Positions 36,754-46,157 are shown, counted from the stretch's first letter. The stretch is DNA of 64,000 bases from CAVZGO01 sp963774935 (GCA_963774935.1 CAVZGO010000007.1:1-64000), one strand, 5' to 3'. The notes: generated by a model not told the origin, from the letters alone. Translations and numbers: made by a program.

Positions 36754-38337
36754 ATGGATGTTGAAAAGATCGGGAGTGGAATAGCGATCGCTGAGACGGT
36801 CGATACGATGTATGCCGAAGGGCAGACAGATTATTCGCTTGAACCAATCGTTCTCGTTTCTCAGCAAGGGACACGGGTTGGTCGCGTCGAGGACGGCGAT
36901 TCTGTTATCTTTTGCTGCCGGCGAGGCGAGCGCGAGATTCAACTCACCGAAGCATTTACTGATCCTGAATTCAATCGCTTCCCCCAGGCCGAATTCCACG
37001 ACCTTGATTTTATTATTCTGACCCTATACCATGACAAATTCAAGGATCTACCGGTAGCCTTTGCCCCATCCAAGGTAAATAACACACTCGGCGAAATCGT
37101 GAGCCGCGCCGGCTTGACGCAACTGCGGATCGCCGAATCAGAGAAATTTGCGCACGTTACTTTCTTCTTGAATGGTGGGAACAACCAGGCATTCGACGGC
37201 GAAGAGGATGTCTGTGTTCCTTCACCTACTGGCATTGCTTACGACCAAATTCCGCAGCTTAATCTGGCACAGGTTGCCCAACAGGTTCAGGCTGGCATAG
37301 ACAAGCAATATGATCTAATTATTGTTAACTTTGCCAATGGCGATGTGATCGGGCATACCCCAAACCAGGATGCTAAAATCAAATGTGCGGAGGCTGTAGA
37401 TAAGCATCTTGGAGAGGTTCTACAGACTGCTCGCGCCGCCGGTTATGTAGTTTTTGTGACTGCTGACCACGGAAATATCGAAGAATTGGTCAACCCTGAC
37501 GGAACTCCACACGTCGCCCACACTGCTAACCTGGCGCCATTTATCCTGTTCGACCCGCGCTCCCGATCTCCTATTTGCTTACATGACGGCAGCCTGATCG
37601 ATATTGCCCCAACAGTGCTCGCCGCGCTAGGCATCGAACAACCGCTCTCCATGACCGGAATGAGTCTTGCCCCCGGTCACAATTGGGGAGGAAGTCGCCG
37701 TGTATTGCTCATCATCCTCGATGGTTGGGGACTGGGTCGGATGGATGATACCAACCCAATCTACCTTGCCCACACTCCGATATGGGATGGGCTGTTGGCT
37801 GATACCCCCTCGACATCCCTTAAAGCATCCGGTGAAGCGGTGGGGTTAAAGTCAGGCAAAGCAGGCAATTCAGAGGCGGGGCATATGAACATCGGTTCCG
37901 GAAAGGTCGTTCTCCAAGACGATGTGCGCCTGGATCAAGCGATGGAAGATGGATCCTTCTTCAAGAATGAGGTACTGTGCAAGACGATTAATAGTGTCCG
38001 CCAGAGAAAGTCAAAACTCCATCTGATTGGGCTGCTAACAGAAAAAAGCTCCCATGGCTCCGTCGAATACCCCCTGGCGATTTTACGGATGGCCAGAGAT
38101 GCCGGTTTACAGGATGTATATCTCCACATGATCTTCGATGGACGAAGCACAGAACCGGGGAGCGCCCCATTGCTGCTGAAAAGGTTGCAGCAACAACTGG
38201 AAACACTCGGAATTGGACAAATTGTCACAGGCGTTGGCAGAGGAATAGCCCTGGACCGTAACGGGAATTATGCAAAAACCCGGCTAGCGTATAATGCAAT
38301 GGTGTTCGGCGAAGGAAGAAAATGTACCGCGAGTTGA
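36754..38337 (+). CDS. Circularly permuted cofactor-independent phosphoglycerate mutase-like protein
   Basis: A 527-residue protein, close to GpmI length (about 510), but with its two parts in reverse order. Residues 1-314 match the C-terminal part of GpmI (GDSVIFCCRRGER, AESEKFAHVTFF, NFANGDVIGHT, VTADHGN, HVAHT, IAPTVLAALG). Residues 315-527 match the N-terminal part (VLLIILDGWG, GNSEAGHMNIG, LHLIGLL, FDGRS). All seven metal ligands are present: D197, H201, D238, H239, H256, D323 and S373. R57, R60, K131 and H434 are kept, but the Asp after DGR is Ser (S465). It begins and ends inside what is normally the transferase domain. A mutase or phosphatase acting on another phospho-compound is likely. 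It follows the HAD gene by 11 bp. Confidence 0.88.
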   Translation: MDVEKIGSGIAIAETVDTMYAEGQTDYSLEPIVLVSQQGTRVGRVEDGDSVIFCCRRGEREIQLTEAFTDPEFNRFPQAEFHDLDFIILTLYHDKFKDLPVAFAPSKVNNTLGEIVSRAGLTQLRIAESEKFAHVTFFLNGGNNQAFDGEEDVCVPSPTGIAYDQIPQLNLAQVAQQVQAGIDKQYDLIIVNFANGDVIGHTPNQDAKIKCAEAVDKHLGEVLQTARAAGYVVFVTADHGNIEELVNPDGTPHVAHTANLAPFILFDPRSRSPICLHDGSLIDIAPTVLAALGIEQPLSMTGMSLAPGHNWGGSRRVLLIILDGWGLGRMDDTNPIYLAHTPIWDGLLADTPSTSLKASGEAVGLKSGKAGNSEAGHMNIGSGKVVLQDDVRLDQAMEDGSFFKNEVLCKTINSVRQRKSKLHLIGLLTEKSSHGSVEYPLAILRMARDAGLQDVYLHMIFDGRSTEPGSAPLLLKRLQQQLETLGIGQIVTGVGRGIALDRNGNYAKTRLAYNAMVFGEGRKCTAS

Positions 38338-38384
38338 TCGCCCTTGAAATTTGTTTGCCAGAATGATTCTGATCTCATAATCCG

Positions 38385-39572
38385 ATGACCATACTGAACG
38401 ATCCACTTGCCTTTTCGGAGGCGCTGTACGACAAGATGAAGTCCATCAGTGCCGGGATAGCCGATCTTGAACTCTACGAATTCAGATACGGGTTGAGCGA
38501 CCTGACCCCGACTCAGGGCTGGGAATCTGTAATCCTGGGCCGTCGTGAAGAAATCGAAACGCGTGTCAATCAACGCGAATTCTACGATAGCATTCAAATC
38601 AAGCCAAAGCTTGGTGAGCGGATCGTCCTGGATGCAGAGATCCTCCGCCTGACTCAAATGCTTTTTGTAGGGTTGGTGACTGGAGATTACCCACTCCATT
38701 GGATCATAACTCATTTTTATTTTGACATCCGTGGGTTTTATTTCCTGCACCGTACGATTTATTTTACCGACCAGGTGCTTGCACACTTGGGCAAAGAGCC
38801 GTTTATGCGCTTCGAGGCGAAGCAGAGCCAGTTTGAGCGCTTGCAGGATCTCGGTTATAAAGCATTCAGAGAAGCAAACGCCGAAGTGGATGCACTATTT
38901 CTTGAGTGTGTGGACAAACTAATCAAAGCGCGCGGGACCCCAATATTGATTGCAATAGCTGGTCCGACAGCCGCTGGAAAGACCGAAATCGTTGAACGCC
39001 TGAGCAGCGCCAACGAGCAATCTGGAAGGAAGGTCACCTCGATCGAGTTGGATAATTTCTTGACCGATCGGGACTACCGCGAGGCGATGGGCATCCATTC
39101 GCAGGGTAAAGAAGCATTGCACTTCGATCTGCTCAGACAAGCGCTGACTGATATAACCAACGGAAAAAAGATCTGTATTCCCAGATACAACTTCGTCCTT
39201 GCCACATCCAGCCACGACCTGAATGGTAATTTGAAAGACGACGGCGTACCAATTGAAATTCAGCCTGCTGAAATCATCTTTATTGAAGGTAATTTCCCAT
39301 TCTTGCTGGAGGAAATCGCTCACTTAATTGGGATCAAAGTCGTGTATCTCACCGATGATCCCGTCCGGTTGAAAAGGAAATGGAAACGCGATATCGATTA
39401 TCGAAAGAAATATGAGCAGACTTACTTTCGCAACCGCTACTTCAAGGAGCAGTTCATCATGGCGCAAATAGCTTATCTGCCTCAACTGGAAATCTGCGAC
39501 ATAACCGTAGACACTACCGGTGGCGCCATTTGGGCAAGTCAGGAGATCAGAGATATCCTCAGTCGGAGTTGA
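38385..39572 (+). CDS. Uridine-kinase-like P-loop kinase with unknown N-domain (copy 1)
   Basis: A 395-residue protein. The first about 185 residues form an alpha-rich domain I do not recognise (SISAGIADLELYEFRYGL, FYFDIRGFYFLHR). The rest is a P-loop kinase of the uridine kinase/phosphoribulokinase class: Walker A GPTAAGKT (residues 193-200), IELDNFLTDRD, HFDLLRQAL, IPRYNF, IFIEGNFPF and a lid helix VRLKRKWKRDIDYRKK. The substrate is unknown; a sugar, polyol or nucleoside is expected from the fold. It lies 47 bp after the mutase-like gene, and a paralogue follows 10 bp downstream. Confidence 0.8.
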   Translation: MTILNDPLAFSEALYDKMKSISAGIADLELYEFRYGLSDLTPTQGWESVILGRREEIETRVNQREFYDSIQIKPKLGERIVLDAEILRLTQMLFVGLVTGDYPLHWIITHFYFDIRGFYFLHRTIYFTDQVLAHLGKEPFMRFEAKQSQFERLQDLGYKAFREANAEVDALFLECVDKLIKARGTPILIAIAGPTAAGKTEIVERLSSANEQSGRKVTSIELDNFLTDRDYREAMGIHSQGKEALHFDLLRQALTDITNGKKICIPRYNFVLATSSHDLNGNLKDDGVPIEIQPAEIIFIEGNFPFLLEEIAHLIGIKVVYLTDDPVRLKRKWKRDIDYRKKYEQTYFRNRYFKEQFIMAQIAYLPQLEICDITVDTTGGAIWASQEIRDILSRS

Positions 39573-39582
39573 AAGAAGGACG

Positions 39583-40767
39583 ATGTCACAGACAAGCAGA
39601 TTGAATAGCACGGAAGCATTTTCTAGCACACTTTTTGAGGTGATGAAAGCTATCCAGCCTGGAATCTCCAGTCTGCACCTGACTGAGTTCCGTTATGCAC
39701 TTGAAAATCTGCTACCCGAGGAAGGGTGGGCTGCTGTCAGGCTGGATAGCCAGGAAGAAATCGAAGCGCTGATTGATAGCAGAGATTTTTATGAAAGCAT
39801 TCAATCGAAGCCTCGTATAGCTGATCGCATCATCCTGGATCGGAAGATAGCCCACCTGACGCAGATGTTGTTTAGAGGTCTACAAGAGGGAAAGTATTCA
39901 AGAGATTGGATCGGGAGAAAATTTTATTTTGATGTCCGAGGCTTCATATTTCTGCCCAGGACGAATTATTTTACAGAAATAGCTCGAACACACCTGGGAG
40001 GTAAACCTTATAAAAGTTTCGAGAAAAGACAGGCGCGTTTGGAGGATTTCCAAGGGGTGGGCTACAACGACTTTATGGTGGCAAATGAAGAAATTGACCA
40101 GCTCTTTATCGAGAGCATCCAAAAGATCATTACCATCCGCGGTACGCCCGTGCTGATCACTTTAGCCGGACCAACCGCAGCAGGAAAAACCGAGATAACC
40201 GAACGCATCCAGTCTGAGCTCGAAAGCATGGGGAAGAAAGTCACCACTATTGAAGTGGATAATTTTCTGCTTGACCGGGACAACCGTGAAGACAAGCCGA
40301 TGGGCAAGGAAACCACCCATTTTGACATTCTTAAACATGCTCTTCAGGAGATCCTGCGAGGCAAGAAAGTCACCATACCGAGATATGACTTTGTGAATGC
40401 CACCTCCAGCCATGATCCGAGCGGGAGCTTAAGGACCGGTCGTACTCCACTGGAGATTGAGCCGGCCGATATTATTTTCATGGAAGGCAATTTTCCTTTC
40501 CACATCGAAGAGATTGCCAGGCTGATCGGACTCAAAATTGTTTACCTTACGGACGATCCAATCCGTTTGAAGCGAAAGTGGAAACGCGACATAGACTATC
40601 GAAAGAAATATGACCCGGCATACTTTCGAAATCGGTTTTTCAAGACTCAATTTTTAAGAGCTGAGGATATTTACCGGCTTCTGATTCAGGTTAGCGATAT
40701 CGTCGTTGATACCAGCGGCGCATCCCTGTGGGCAGTTCCTGAGATTGCCGAAGTGCTTGATCTTTGA
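39583..40767 (+). CDS. Uridine-kinase-like P-loop kinase with unknown N-domain (copy 2)
   Basis: A 394-residue paralogue of the preceding gene, colinear over its whole length and about half identical by eye. It keeps the same N-terminal domain (EFRYALENLLPEEGW, KFYFDVRGFIFLPRT), Walker A GPTAAGKT (196-203), IEVDNFLLDRD, HFDILKHALQ, IPRYDF, IFMEGNFPF and IRLKRKWKRDIDYRKK. ATG 39583 is chosen over an in-frame upstream ATG (39520) that would lie inside copy 1; GAAAGAAGG precedes it. A tandem duplication with retention of both copies suggests different substrates or a heteromer. It ends the first operon, before the rpiR promoter. Confidence 0.8.
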   Translation: MSQTSRLNSTEAFSSTLFEVMKAIQPGISSLHLTEFRYALENLLPEEGWAAVRLDSQEEIEALIDSRDFYESIQSKPRIADRIILDRKIAHLTQMLFRGLQEGKYSRDWIGRKFYFDVRGFIFLPRTNYFTEIARTHLGGKPYKSFEKRQARLEDFQGVGYNDFMVANEEIDQLFIESIQKIITIRGTPVLITLAGPTAAGKTEITERIQSELESMGKKVTTIEVDNFLLDRDNREDKPMGKETTHFDILKHALQEILRGKKVTIPRYDFVNATSSHDPSGSLRTGRTPLEIEPADIIFMEGNFPFHIEEIARLIGLKIVYLTDDPIRLKRKWKRDIDYRKKYDPAYFRNRFFKTQFLRAEDIYRLLIQVSDIVVDTSGASLWAVPEIAEVLDL

Positions 40768-40797
40768 TGTTTTTTCAAAACCAGGAGTAATCCAGGC

Positions 40798-40826
40798 TTG
40801 CAATTTTGACGCAATTGATATATCAT
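40798..40826 (+). promoter_or_regulatory. Promoter of the rpiR-ABC operon
   Basis: TTGCAA (40798-40803), 17 bp and TATCAT (40821-40826). Both elements and the spacing match the promoter at 35902-35930. Confidence 0.72.
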
Positions 40827-40830
40827 ACAA

Positions 40831-40848
40831 ATGAAAGATTACTTTCAT
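40831..40848. promoter_or_regulatory. Predicted RpiR operator, copy 2
   Basis: ATGAAAGATTACTTTCAT is the exact reverse complement of 35937-35954 and lies just downstream of the -10, about 65 bp before the rpiR start. This indicates autoregulation and joint control with the upstream operon. Confidence 0.75.
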
Positions 40849-40912
40849 AATAAAAAAATTTGAAACAAAAACAGTCCAGCAGAGTACCTCATCCAGACCT
40901 TAAGGCTAAACC

Positions 40913-41779
40913 ATGAATTCACAGGATTTCAATCAAATAATCAGTGAAAAGTATAGCCAGTTTACCAAAGGTGAAAAGCAGATAGCAAATTATCTGCGCA
41001 AGAACCAGGATGAGTCTGCATTTCTATCAATTGGCGAACTGGCAGAGCGGCTTGGCTTGAGCGAAGCCACTCTTGTCCGTTTTGCGCGCAAGCTTGGCTT
41101 TGATAGTTATCCCTCAATGCGGGAAGCCTTACAGGAGAATTTCCGCCGCCGTGTCGGACATTCTGCCAGACTTCGCAACCGGCTGGATGATTTGCGCGAG
41201 GCAGGAGACATCTTTGAAAAAGTGACCGTGGCGGAAATCGATTATCTCACCGAGGCTCTCCAAACCGTCGATCGGATGGCATTGGAGAAAGCTGTGACCC
41301 GCATGATCACTTGCGATCACATCTACGTTTTTGGCACCGGTCCTTCGATCTCACTGGTACATCTGCTAAATCTTCGCCTCACACGTTTTGGAAAACAGGT
41401 CATTACACTTACCCTGACCGGGCGCGAGACATTGGAACCATTACTACTGATGACCGAACGGGATCTATTGTTTGCCATCGGTTTTTTTGACATAAATCCT
41501 GCCCTACAAATTGTTTTAGATTTTGCCAGGGAAGTAAACTGCCCTGCAATCTTGCTCACCGACACACTTGATTCTATAGTTGGCGACAAGGTGGACATCG
41601 TCCTGGCAGCCAAGCGTGGACCTGTATCGGCATTTCATTCCCTTGTTGTTCCAATGACGATTATCAACACGCTCTTACTGGAATTCGCTAACCAAAACCA
41701 GGAGGCTATGACCACCAATCTTGACAGACTGGACCAATTGCGGGAACGACTGAAGAAAATTAACGGATCGAGCAAATAA
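40913..41779 (+). CDS. RpiR/MurR-family transcriptional regulator
   Basis: A 288-residue regulator with an N-terminal helix-turn-helix (FTKGEKQIANYL; LGLSEATLVRFARKLGFDSYPSMREAL, given as separate recognisable parts) and a C-terminal SIS domain (about 125-260; YVFGTGPSISLVHLL). SIS domains bind phosphosugars, so the inducer is probably a phosphorylated intermediate of this locus. The 18-bp palindromes at 35937-35954 and 40831-40848 are its likely operators. It is co-transcribed with the ABC importer that follows after 29 bp. Confidence 0.92.
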   Translation: MNSQDFNQIISEKYSQFTKGEKQIANYLRKNQDESAFLSIGELAERLGLSEATLVRFARKLGFDSYPSMREALQENFRRRVGHSARLRNRLDDLREAGDIFEKVTVAEIDYLTEALQTVDRMALEKAVTRMITCDHIYVFGTGPSISLVHLLNLRLTRFGKQVITLTLTGRETLEPLLLMTERDLLFAIGFFDINPALQIVLDFAREVNCPAILLTDTLDSIVGDKVDIVLAAKRGPVSAFHSLVVPMTIINTLLLEFANQNQEAMTTNLDRLDQLRERLKKINGSSK

Positions 41780-41808
41780 TCGGTATATCCGTCATCAGGA
41801 GACGATCA

Positions 41809-43644
41809 ATGGTAGATGCTTTTCCTGTTCAACCGCCTCGTTCGCAGCGAATTCTAGCTGCCACCCGTCGTTTTTTTCGCTGGCTTTTCAGCCCACATGT
41901 ATTCCTGGCTCTGATCATGCTGATATTGCTGTTCTACATGGTAATCATTCCACTATATCGCATGATCATGTCTACAATCACATTTTCGGAAAACGACTTG
42001 CGTTATGCCAAGGATGCAGTGGTTGGCGATTTTACGACCTTTCATTGGATGCGGATGCTTACTACCAAGATTGCCAAGATCATGACATTCCAGCCGCTGA
42101 TGCACTCTCTGACGGTCTCGATGGGTGCTACGCTATTGGCTTTTACGATTGGCGGCTCACTGGCGTGGTTAGTGGTTCGCACCGATTTACCGGGTCGTAA
42201 TTTGATCAATGTCCTGGCTGTTATCCCATACATTATGCCCTCCTGGACAATCGCTATGGCGTGGAAAGTGATGTTCAATAACGGAACCACTGGCGGCATC
42301 CCTGGGATGTTGATGTTCTGGACAGGGGCACCACCGCCAGACTGGATTGCCTATGGTCCTATCCCAATTATCATCAGCAGTGGATTGCATTACTACACTT
42401 TCTTCTATCTTTTCGTGTCGGCGGCTTTGACATCGATTGATTCCAGCCTGGAAGAGGCTGGTGAATTGGCTGGGGCTAGTCGGGCGCGCATCCTGCGCAA
42501 GATTACGTTCCCACTGGTGATACCCGCTTTGTTATCCGGCTTTATCATGACTTTTTCGAAAGTCATGGGAACCTACGGCGGCCCGAATGTTCTGGGGGTA
42601 CCGGTCCGTTACTACACGATTTCTACGATGATCCGTTCCAATATTACAGTCGGCGCATTTGGCGATGCGTTCGTGCTGGCGATCACCTTGATCTTGTTTT
42701 CGATGGTCACGATTTCAATCAACCAGAGAATTGTCGGAACCAGGAAGAGCTACGAAACGATTGGTGGTCGGGGCTTTATGTCCCAGAAAACGAAATTGCG
42801 TAACTTCAAATATATTACATCCGTCAGTGTCATCACATTTCAGGTGCTGGTGGCAACCGGGCCGTTGATTTTGCTGCTTTGGAGCACGTTAATGTTCAAA
42901 TCCGGGAATTACAGCTTGAGTAATTTGAGCCTGGTGCATTGGATCGGCAGGAGTGATGTGCGAATCAACAGTGGTGAACCCGGCATTCTGCGCAATCCCG
43001 CCATTTACAGAGCAGCATGGAATACTATAAAGCTCTCCGTTTTGACAGCATTTTTTACCGCGCTGCTGGGAGTTCTGCTGGGCTACTCGATTGTAAAGGG
43101 ACGTGGCACCCGCCTGGCTAAAATCACCGAACAGCTTGCTTTTATTCCCTACGTCATCCCAGGTATCGCATTTGGGGCAGTCTACATTACGATGTTCGCC
43201 AAGCCAGTCGGGCCAATTCCTCCGCTTTACGGCACTTTTGCCTTACTGGTGATTGTTTCAGTAGCTAAACACATTCCTTACTCTTCGCGCAGCGGTGTTT
43301 CAGCCATGCTTCAAGTCGGGCGAGAACTGGAGGAAGCTGCTACGCTGGCGGGTGCGGGCACCTGGCGTCGCTTCAGAATGATCATTTTCCCTTTGACCAG
43401 GGCTGGGTTCGTTTCCGGATTTTTGCTGACCTTTATCACAACCATGCGGGAGTTATCCCTGATTATTTTACTAGTGACGCCCGCCACGGCTGTCCTATCA
43501 AGCCTGACCATGCGCTACAGTGAGAATGGAAATGAACAGCAAGCCAATGCGGTCATCATCCTTCTAATCACGCTTGTTCTGATCGGACAACTCATCATCA
43601 GCCGCTTCAGCGGCGGCAGCCTGAAAAAAGGACTGGGAGGTTAG
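41809..43644 (+). CDS. ABC importer permease, two fused domains (AfuB/FbpB/PhnU type)
   Basis: A 611-residue inner-membrane protein with about 12 helices in two homologous halves. Each half has an EAA loop that contacts the ATPase: EEAGELAGASRARI (about 222) and EEAATLAGAGTWRR (about 505). This fused form occurs in importers of ferric iron, thiamine, 2-aminoethylphosphonate and hexose phosphates. Context favours a phosphorylated organic compound. AGGAGAC precedes ATG 41809; the ATPase gene follows after 8 bp. Confidence 0.9.
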   Translation: MVDAFPVQPPRSQRILAATRRFFRWLFSPHVFLALIMLILLFYMVIIPLYRMIMSTITFSENDLRYAKDAVVGDFTTFHWMRMLTTKIAKIMTFQPLMHSLTVSMGATLLAFTIGGSLAWLVVRTDLPGRNLINVLAVIPYIMPSWTIAMAWKVMFNNGTTGGIPGMLMFWTGAPPPDWIAYGPIPIIISSGLHYYTFFYLFVSAALTSIDSSLEEAGELAGASRARILRKITFPLVIPALLSGFIMTFSKVMGTYGGPNVLGVPVRYYTISTMIRSNITVGAFGDAFVLAITLILFSMVTISINQRIVGTRKSYETIGGRGFMSQKTKLRNFKYITSVSVITFQVLVATGPLILLLWSTLMFKSGNYSLSNLSLVHWIGRSDVRINSGEPGILRNPAIYRAAWNTIKLSVLTAFFTALLGVLLGYSIVKGRGTRLAKITEQLAFIPYVIPGIAFGAVYITMFAKPVGPIPPLYGTFALLVIVSVAKHIPYSSRSGVSAMLQVGRELEEAATLAGAGTWRRFRMIIFPLTRAGFVSGFLLTFITTMRELSLIILLVTPATAVLSSLTMRYSENGNEQQANAVIILLITLVLIGQLIISRFSGGSLKKGLGG

Positions 43645-43652
43645 TAAAAGCA

Positions 43653-44750
43653 ATGTCAACCACGATCACCATTAAGAATTTGTCTAAGAAATTTGGCAAT
43701 GTCGTGGCAGTTAACAACGTCAGCCTGACCATCGAAGCAGGTGCTTTTCTAACCCTATTGGGACCATCCGGCTGTGGAAAAACAACTTTGCTGCGCTGCA
43801 TCGCCGGATTGGAGGATCCTGATGAAGGTGAAATCTATGTCGGCGATAAGATAGTTTTTTCACGCCAGCGCGGAATTTCGGTCCCATCCGGGCAACGCGA
43901 CCTTGGGATGGTGTTCCAAAACTATGCGCTCTGGCCGCACATGACGGTCTATAAGAACATCACCTTTGCACTTGAAATCCAAAAAATGAGCCGGGCGCAG
44001 ATGGATGAAAGGGTAAAGGAAGCGCTGGCTGAGGTACAAATGGATGGCTTCGCAGACCGCTATCCCCGTGAGATGAGCGGTGGACAACAACAACGTATTG
44101 CCCTGGCACGCATGCTGGCTTACCGTCCTAAGGTTTTCCTGATGGACGAGCCGCTATCGAATCTGGATGCCCGATTGCGCATGGACATGCGCAGCGAGCT
44201 CAAACGCTTGCACCATGTAGCCGGGGCGACCACAATCTATGTGACTCACGATCAGTTGGAAGCACTGACCATGTCGACAATTATTGCCGTGATGAAACTG
44301 GGCATTATCCAACAATTGGATGCACCGGACCGCATTTACCATTACCCGGCTAATTTGTTTGTAGCGGATTTCATTGGCAACCCCAAAATAAACTTATTGA
44401 ACGGCGTAGTAAAGGGGAATAACCTGGTCGACGTCGGCAAGTTTGATATCCCAATTAACACGTACGGTGTGACTGGCGATGTAGTCCTCGCGGTGCGCCC
44501 AGAAGATATCGGCATTTCGAGTCAACCACTAGATGGGGCGGTTCAGTTCAGTGCCTACGCTGTGCTGCCCTCCGGAGCAGAATCGACCATTATTGCCCGA
44601 CTGGATGATCTGGAAGTCACAATCAAAGTGGTGGGAATCAGCAAAATTAAAATGGACGACAAAATTTGGCTGAAGTTTGAACCGGATTGCTTGAACCTCT
44701 ACGAAAAAGGTAGTGGAAATCTGGTCGCTTCACATCAGGGATGTTCTTGA
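43653..44750 (+). CDS. ABC importer ATPase (AfuC/PotA type)
   Basis: A 365-residue ATPase that powers the adjacent permease. It has Walker A GPSGCGKTTLLR (about residue 37), Q-loop FQNYALWPHM, signature MSGGQQQRIALARML, Walker B VFLMDEPLSNLDAR, the switch His in VTHDQLEAL and a C-terminal TOBE-type region (about 240-360). This architecture belongs to the CUT1/iron/polyamine group of importers. It lies between the permease and binding-protein genes. Confidence 0.93.
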   Translation: MSTTITIKNLSKKFGNVVAVNNVSLTIEAGAFLTLLGPSGCGKTTLLRCIAGLEDPDEGEIYVGDKIVFSRQRGISVPSGQRDLGMVFQNYALWPHMTVYKNITFALEIQKMSRAQMDERVKEALAEVQMDGFADRYPREMSGGQQQRIALARMLAYRPKVFLMDEPLSNLDARLRMDMRSELKRLHHVAGATTIYVTHDQLEALTMSTIIAVMKLGIIQQLDAPDRIYHYPANLFVADFIGNPKINLLNGVVKGNNLVDVGKFDIPINTYGVTGDVVLAVRPEDIGISSQPLDGAVQFSAYAVLPSGAESTIIARLDDLEVTIKVVGISKIKMDDKIWLKFEPDCLNLYEKGSGNLVASHQGCS

Positions 44751-44866
44751 ATAAAATACAGACGAATAAGTTTATTTAAGGAGGCGGCATGAAATAAATC
44801 ATTGTGAGGCGATATCGTACCGTAATTCATGCATTCGACTCAACTATCAAGAAGGAGAATAAGTCA

Positions 44867-46090
44867 ATGAAAACACTTGCAAAGCTGCTGGTATTTGTGA
44901 TTTTGCTCAGTTTGCTGGCTGCCTGTTCAACGCCTGCCCCGACGGAAGAAGCTGCAAAACCTGCTGACACTTCTGCGACTCAGCCAACAGAAGCCCCCGT
45001 CCTTACTGCTAAGGAAGAATGGCTGAAAGCGAACCAGCTTGGTTCATATTCAACTGACACCCAGGATTGGGCTGCGATCGAAGAAGCTGCCAAGCAGGAA
45101 GGCAAAGTTGTTGTCTACGCCAATTCATCGAAGATCGCCAAGGCAGCCGAGAAATGGGCTGAAATGTATCCTGATATCGCGATTGAAGGATACGATTTAG
45201 GCGGTGATGATGTGCTCTCCAAGACACTGGGCGAACAGCAGTCTGGCACGATCGTTGGCGATGTCTGGTTCAGCAGCGGTGGCGCTGAACTCATCGGCAA
45301 TGTCCTGCCAAAGGAATATGTCTGGAAATTTGTACCGGACAGCACCTCGGTTGACCCAAAGTATACGGATCCATTACTTTTCTCCCGCTTTGGCACAACC
45401 ATACTGGCCTACAACTCGGAGCTGAATGAAAAATGCCCTGTGACCAACCTGTGGGAGCTAACCCAGCCTGAATGGAAGGGCAAGTTCGTGATCGAAGACC
45501 CGTTGAATGACGCATCGACATTGAGCAAGCTGATCACAATTGTTTACCATGCAGACGAAATGAAACAGGCTTACATTGATCTCTATGGGGAAGAACCAGT
45601 GCTAGACGAAGACACCCCAGACGCCGGATGGCTGTGGCTAAAGCGCTTTGCCCAGAATGCTCCAATTCCTCAGCCGGGCGGCGATGAAGTCGACTCAGCT
45701 TTCGCAACCCCAGGGATGACGGATAACCTGCTTGCTTTCACCTCATACTCGAATTATCCCGATGTCCAGGATGGCAACCTGGCTTTTGAACCTTGCTGGG
45801 ACGTGAATCCCACCAGTGGTGTACAAGCCCAGAGCTACGTGGGCATCATGAACCAGGCGACGCATCCCAATGCAGCCAAGCTGTTCATAAAATTCATTAC
45901 AAGTGAAGAGGGACGCGATGCGTGGGCCAAGTTCGGCACATACTTCCCAGATCCCAACTACACGGTTCCTGAAGGTCAGAAGACACTGGATGAAGTCCAG
46001 AAACTGACCTGGTTTATTCCTGAACAGTTCGCTTACGAACAATTGGTACAGGCGCGCGACTTCTATCTGATGAACCTGGGTGCGCCATAA
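44867..46090 (+). CDS. ABC importer substrate-binding lipoprotein (family 1, AfuA/PhnS-like)
   Basis: A 407-residue extracellular lipoprotein with a signal peptide ending in the lipobox LLAAC and a Thr/Pro-rich linker (about 20-45). The binding domain begins near WAAIEEAAKQEGKVVVYANSS and includes VGDVWFSSGG, LWELTQPEWKGKFVIEDP and NQATHPNAAKLFIKF. The family includes ferric-binding FbpA, hexose-phosphate-binding AfuA and 2-aminoethylphosphonate-binding PhnS. The adjacent tyrosine pair of typical ferric-binding proteins is not seen, so iron is unlikely. ATG 44867 with AAGGAG upstream is preferred over 44804. Confidence 0.9.
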   Translation: MKTLAKLLVFVILLSLLAACSTPAPTEEAAKPADTSATQPTEAPVLTAKEEWLKANQLGSYSTDTQDWAAIEEAAKQEGKVVVYANSSKIAKAAEKWAEMYPDIAIEGYDLGGDDVLSKTLGEQQSGTIVGDVWFSSGGAELIGNVLPKEYVWKFVPDSTSVDPKYTDPLLFSRFGTTILAYNSELNEKCPVTNLWELTQPEWKGKFVIEDPLNDASTLSKLITIVYHADEMKQAYIDLYGEEPVLDEDTPDAGWLWLKRFAQNAPIPQPGGDEVDSAFATPGMTDNLLAFTSYSNYPDVQDGNLAFEPCWDVNPTSGVQAQSYVGIMNQATHPNAAKLFIKFITSEEGRDAWAKFGTYFPDPNYTVPEGQKTLDEVQKLTWFIPEQFAYEQLVQARDFYLMNLGAP

Positions 46091-46123
46091 AACACAAATA
46101 AACGCTAGTGACGAATTGATGTG

Positions 46124-46157
46124 ACCCTGGGCATGGATTGCGGTCCATGTCCAGGGT
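46124..46157 (+). terminator. Hairpin after the ABC importer genes
   Basis: ACCCTGGGCATGGA (46124-46137) pairs with TCCATGTCCAGGGT (46144-46157) with one G-U pair and a 6-nt loop. It lies about 34 bp beyond the binding-protein stop. There is no T-run, so termination may be weak or factor-dependent. Confidence 0.5.

Noticed and set aside
44867..46090. Ferric iron as the importer substrate
   Set aside because: No adjacent Tyr pair of typical ferric-binding proteins is seen, and the neighbours concern phosphate and sugars.
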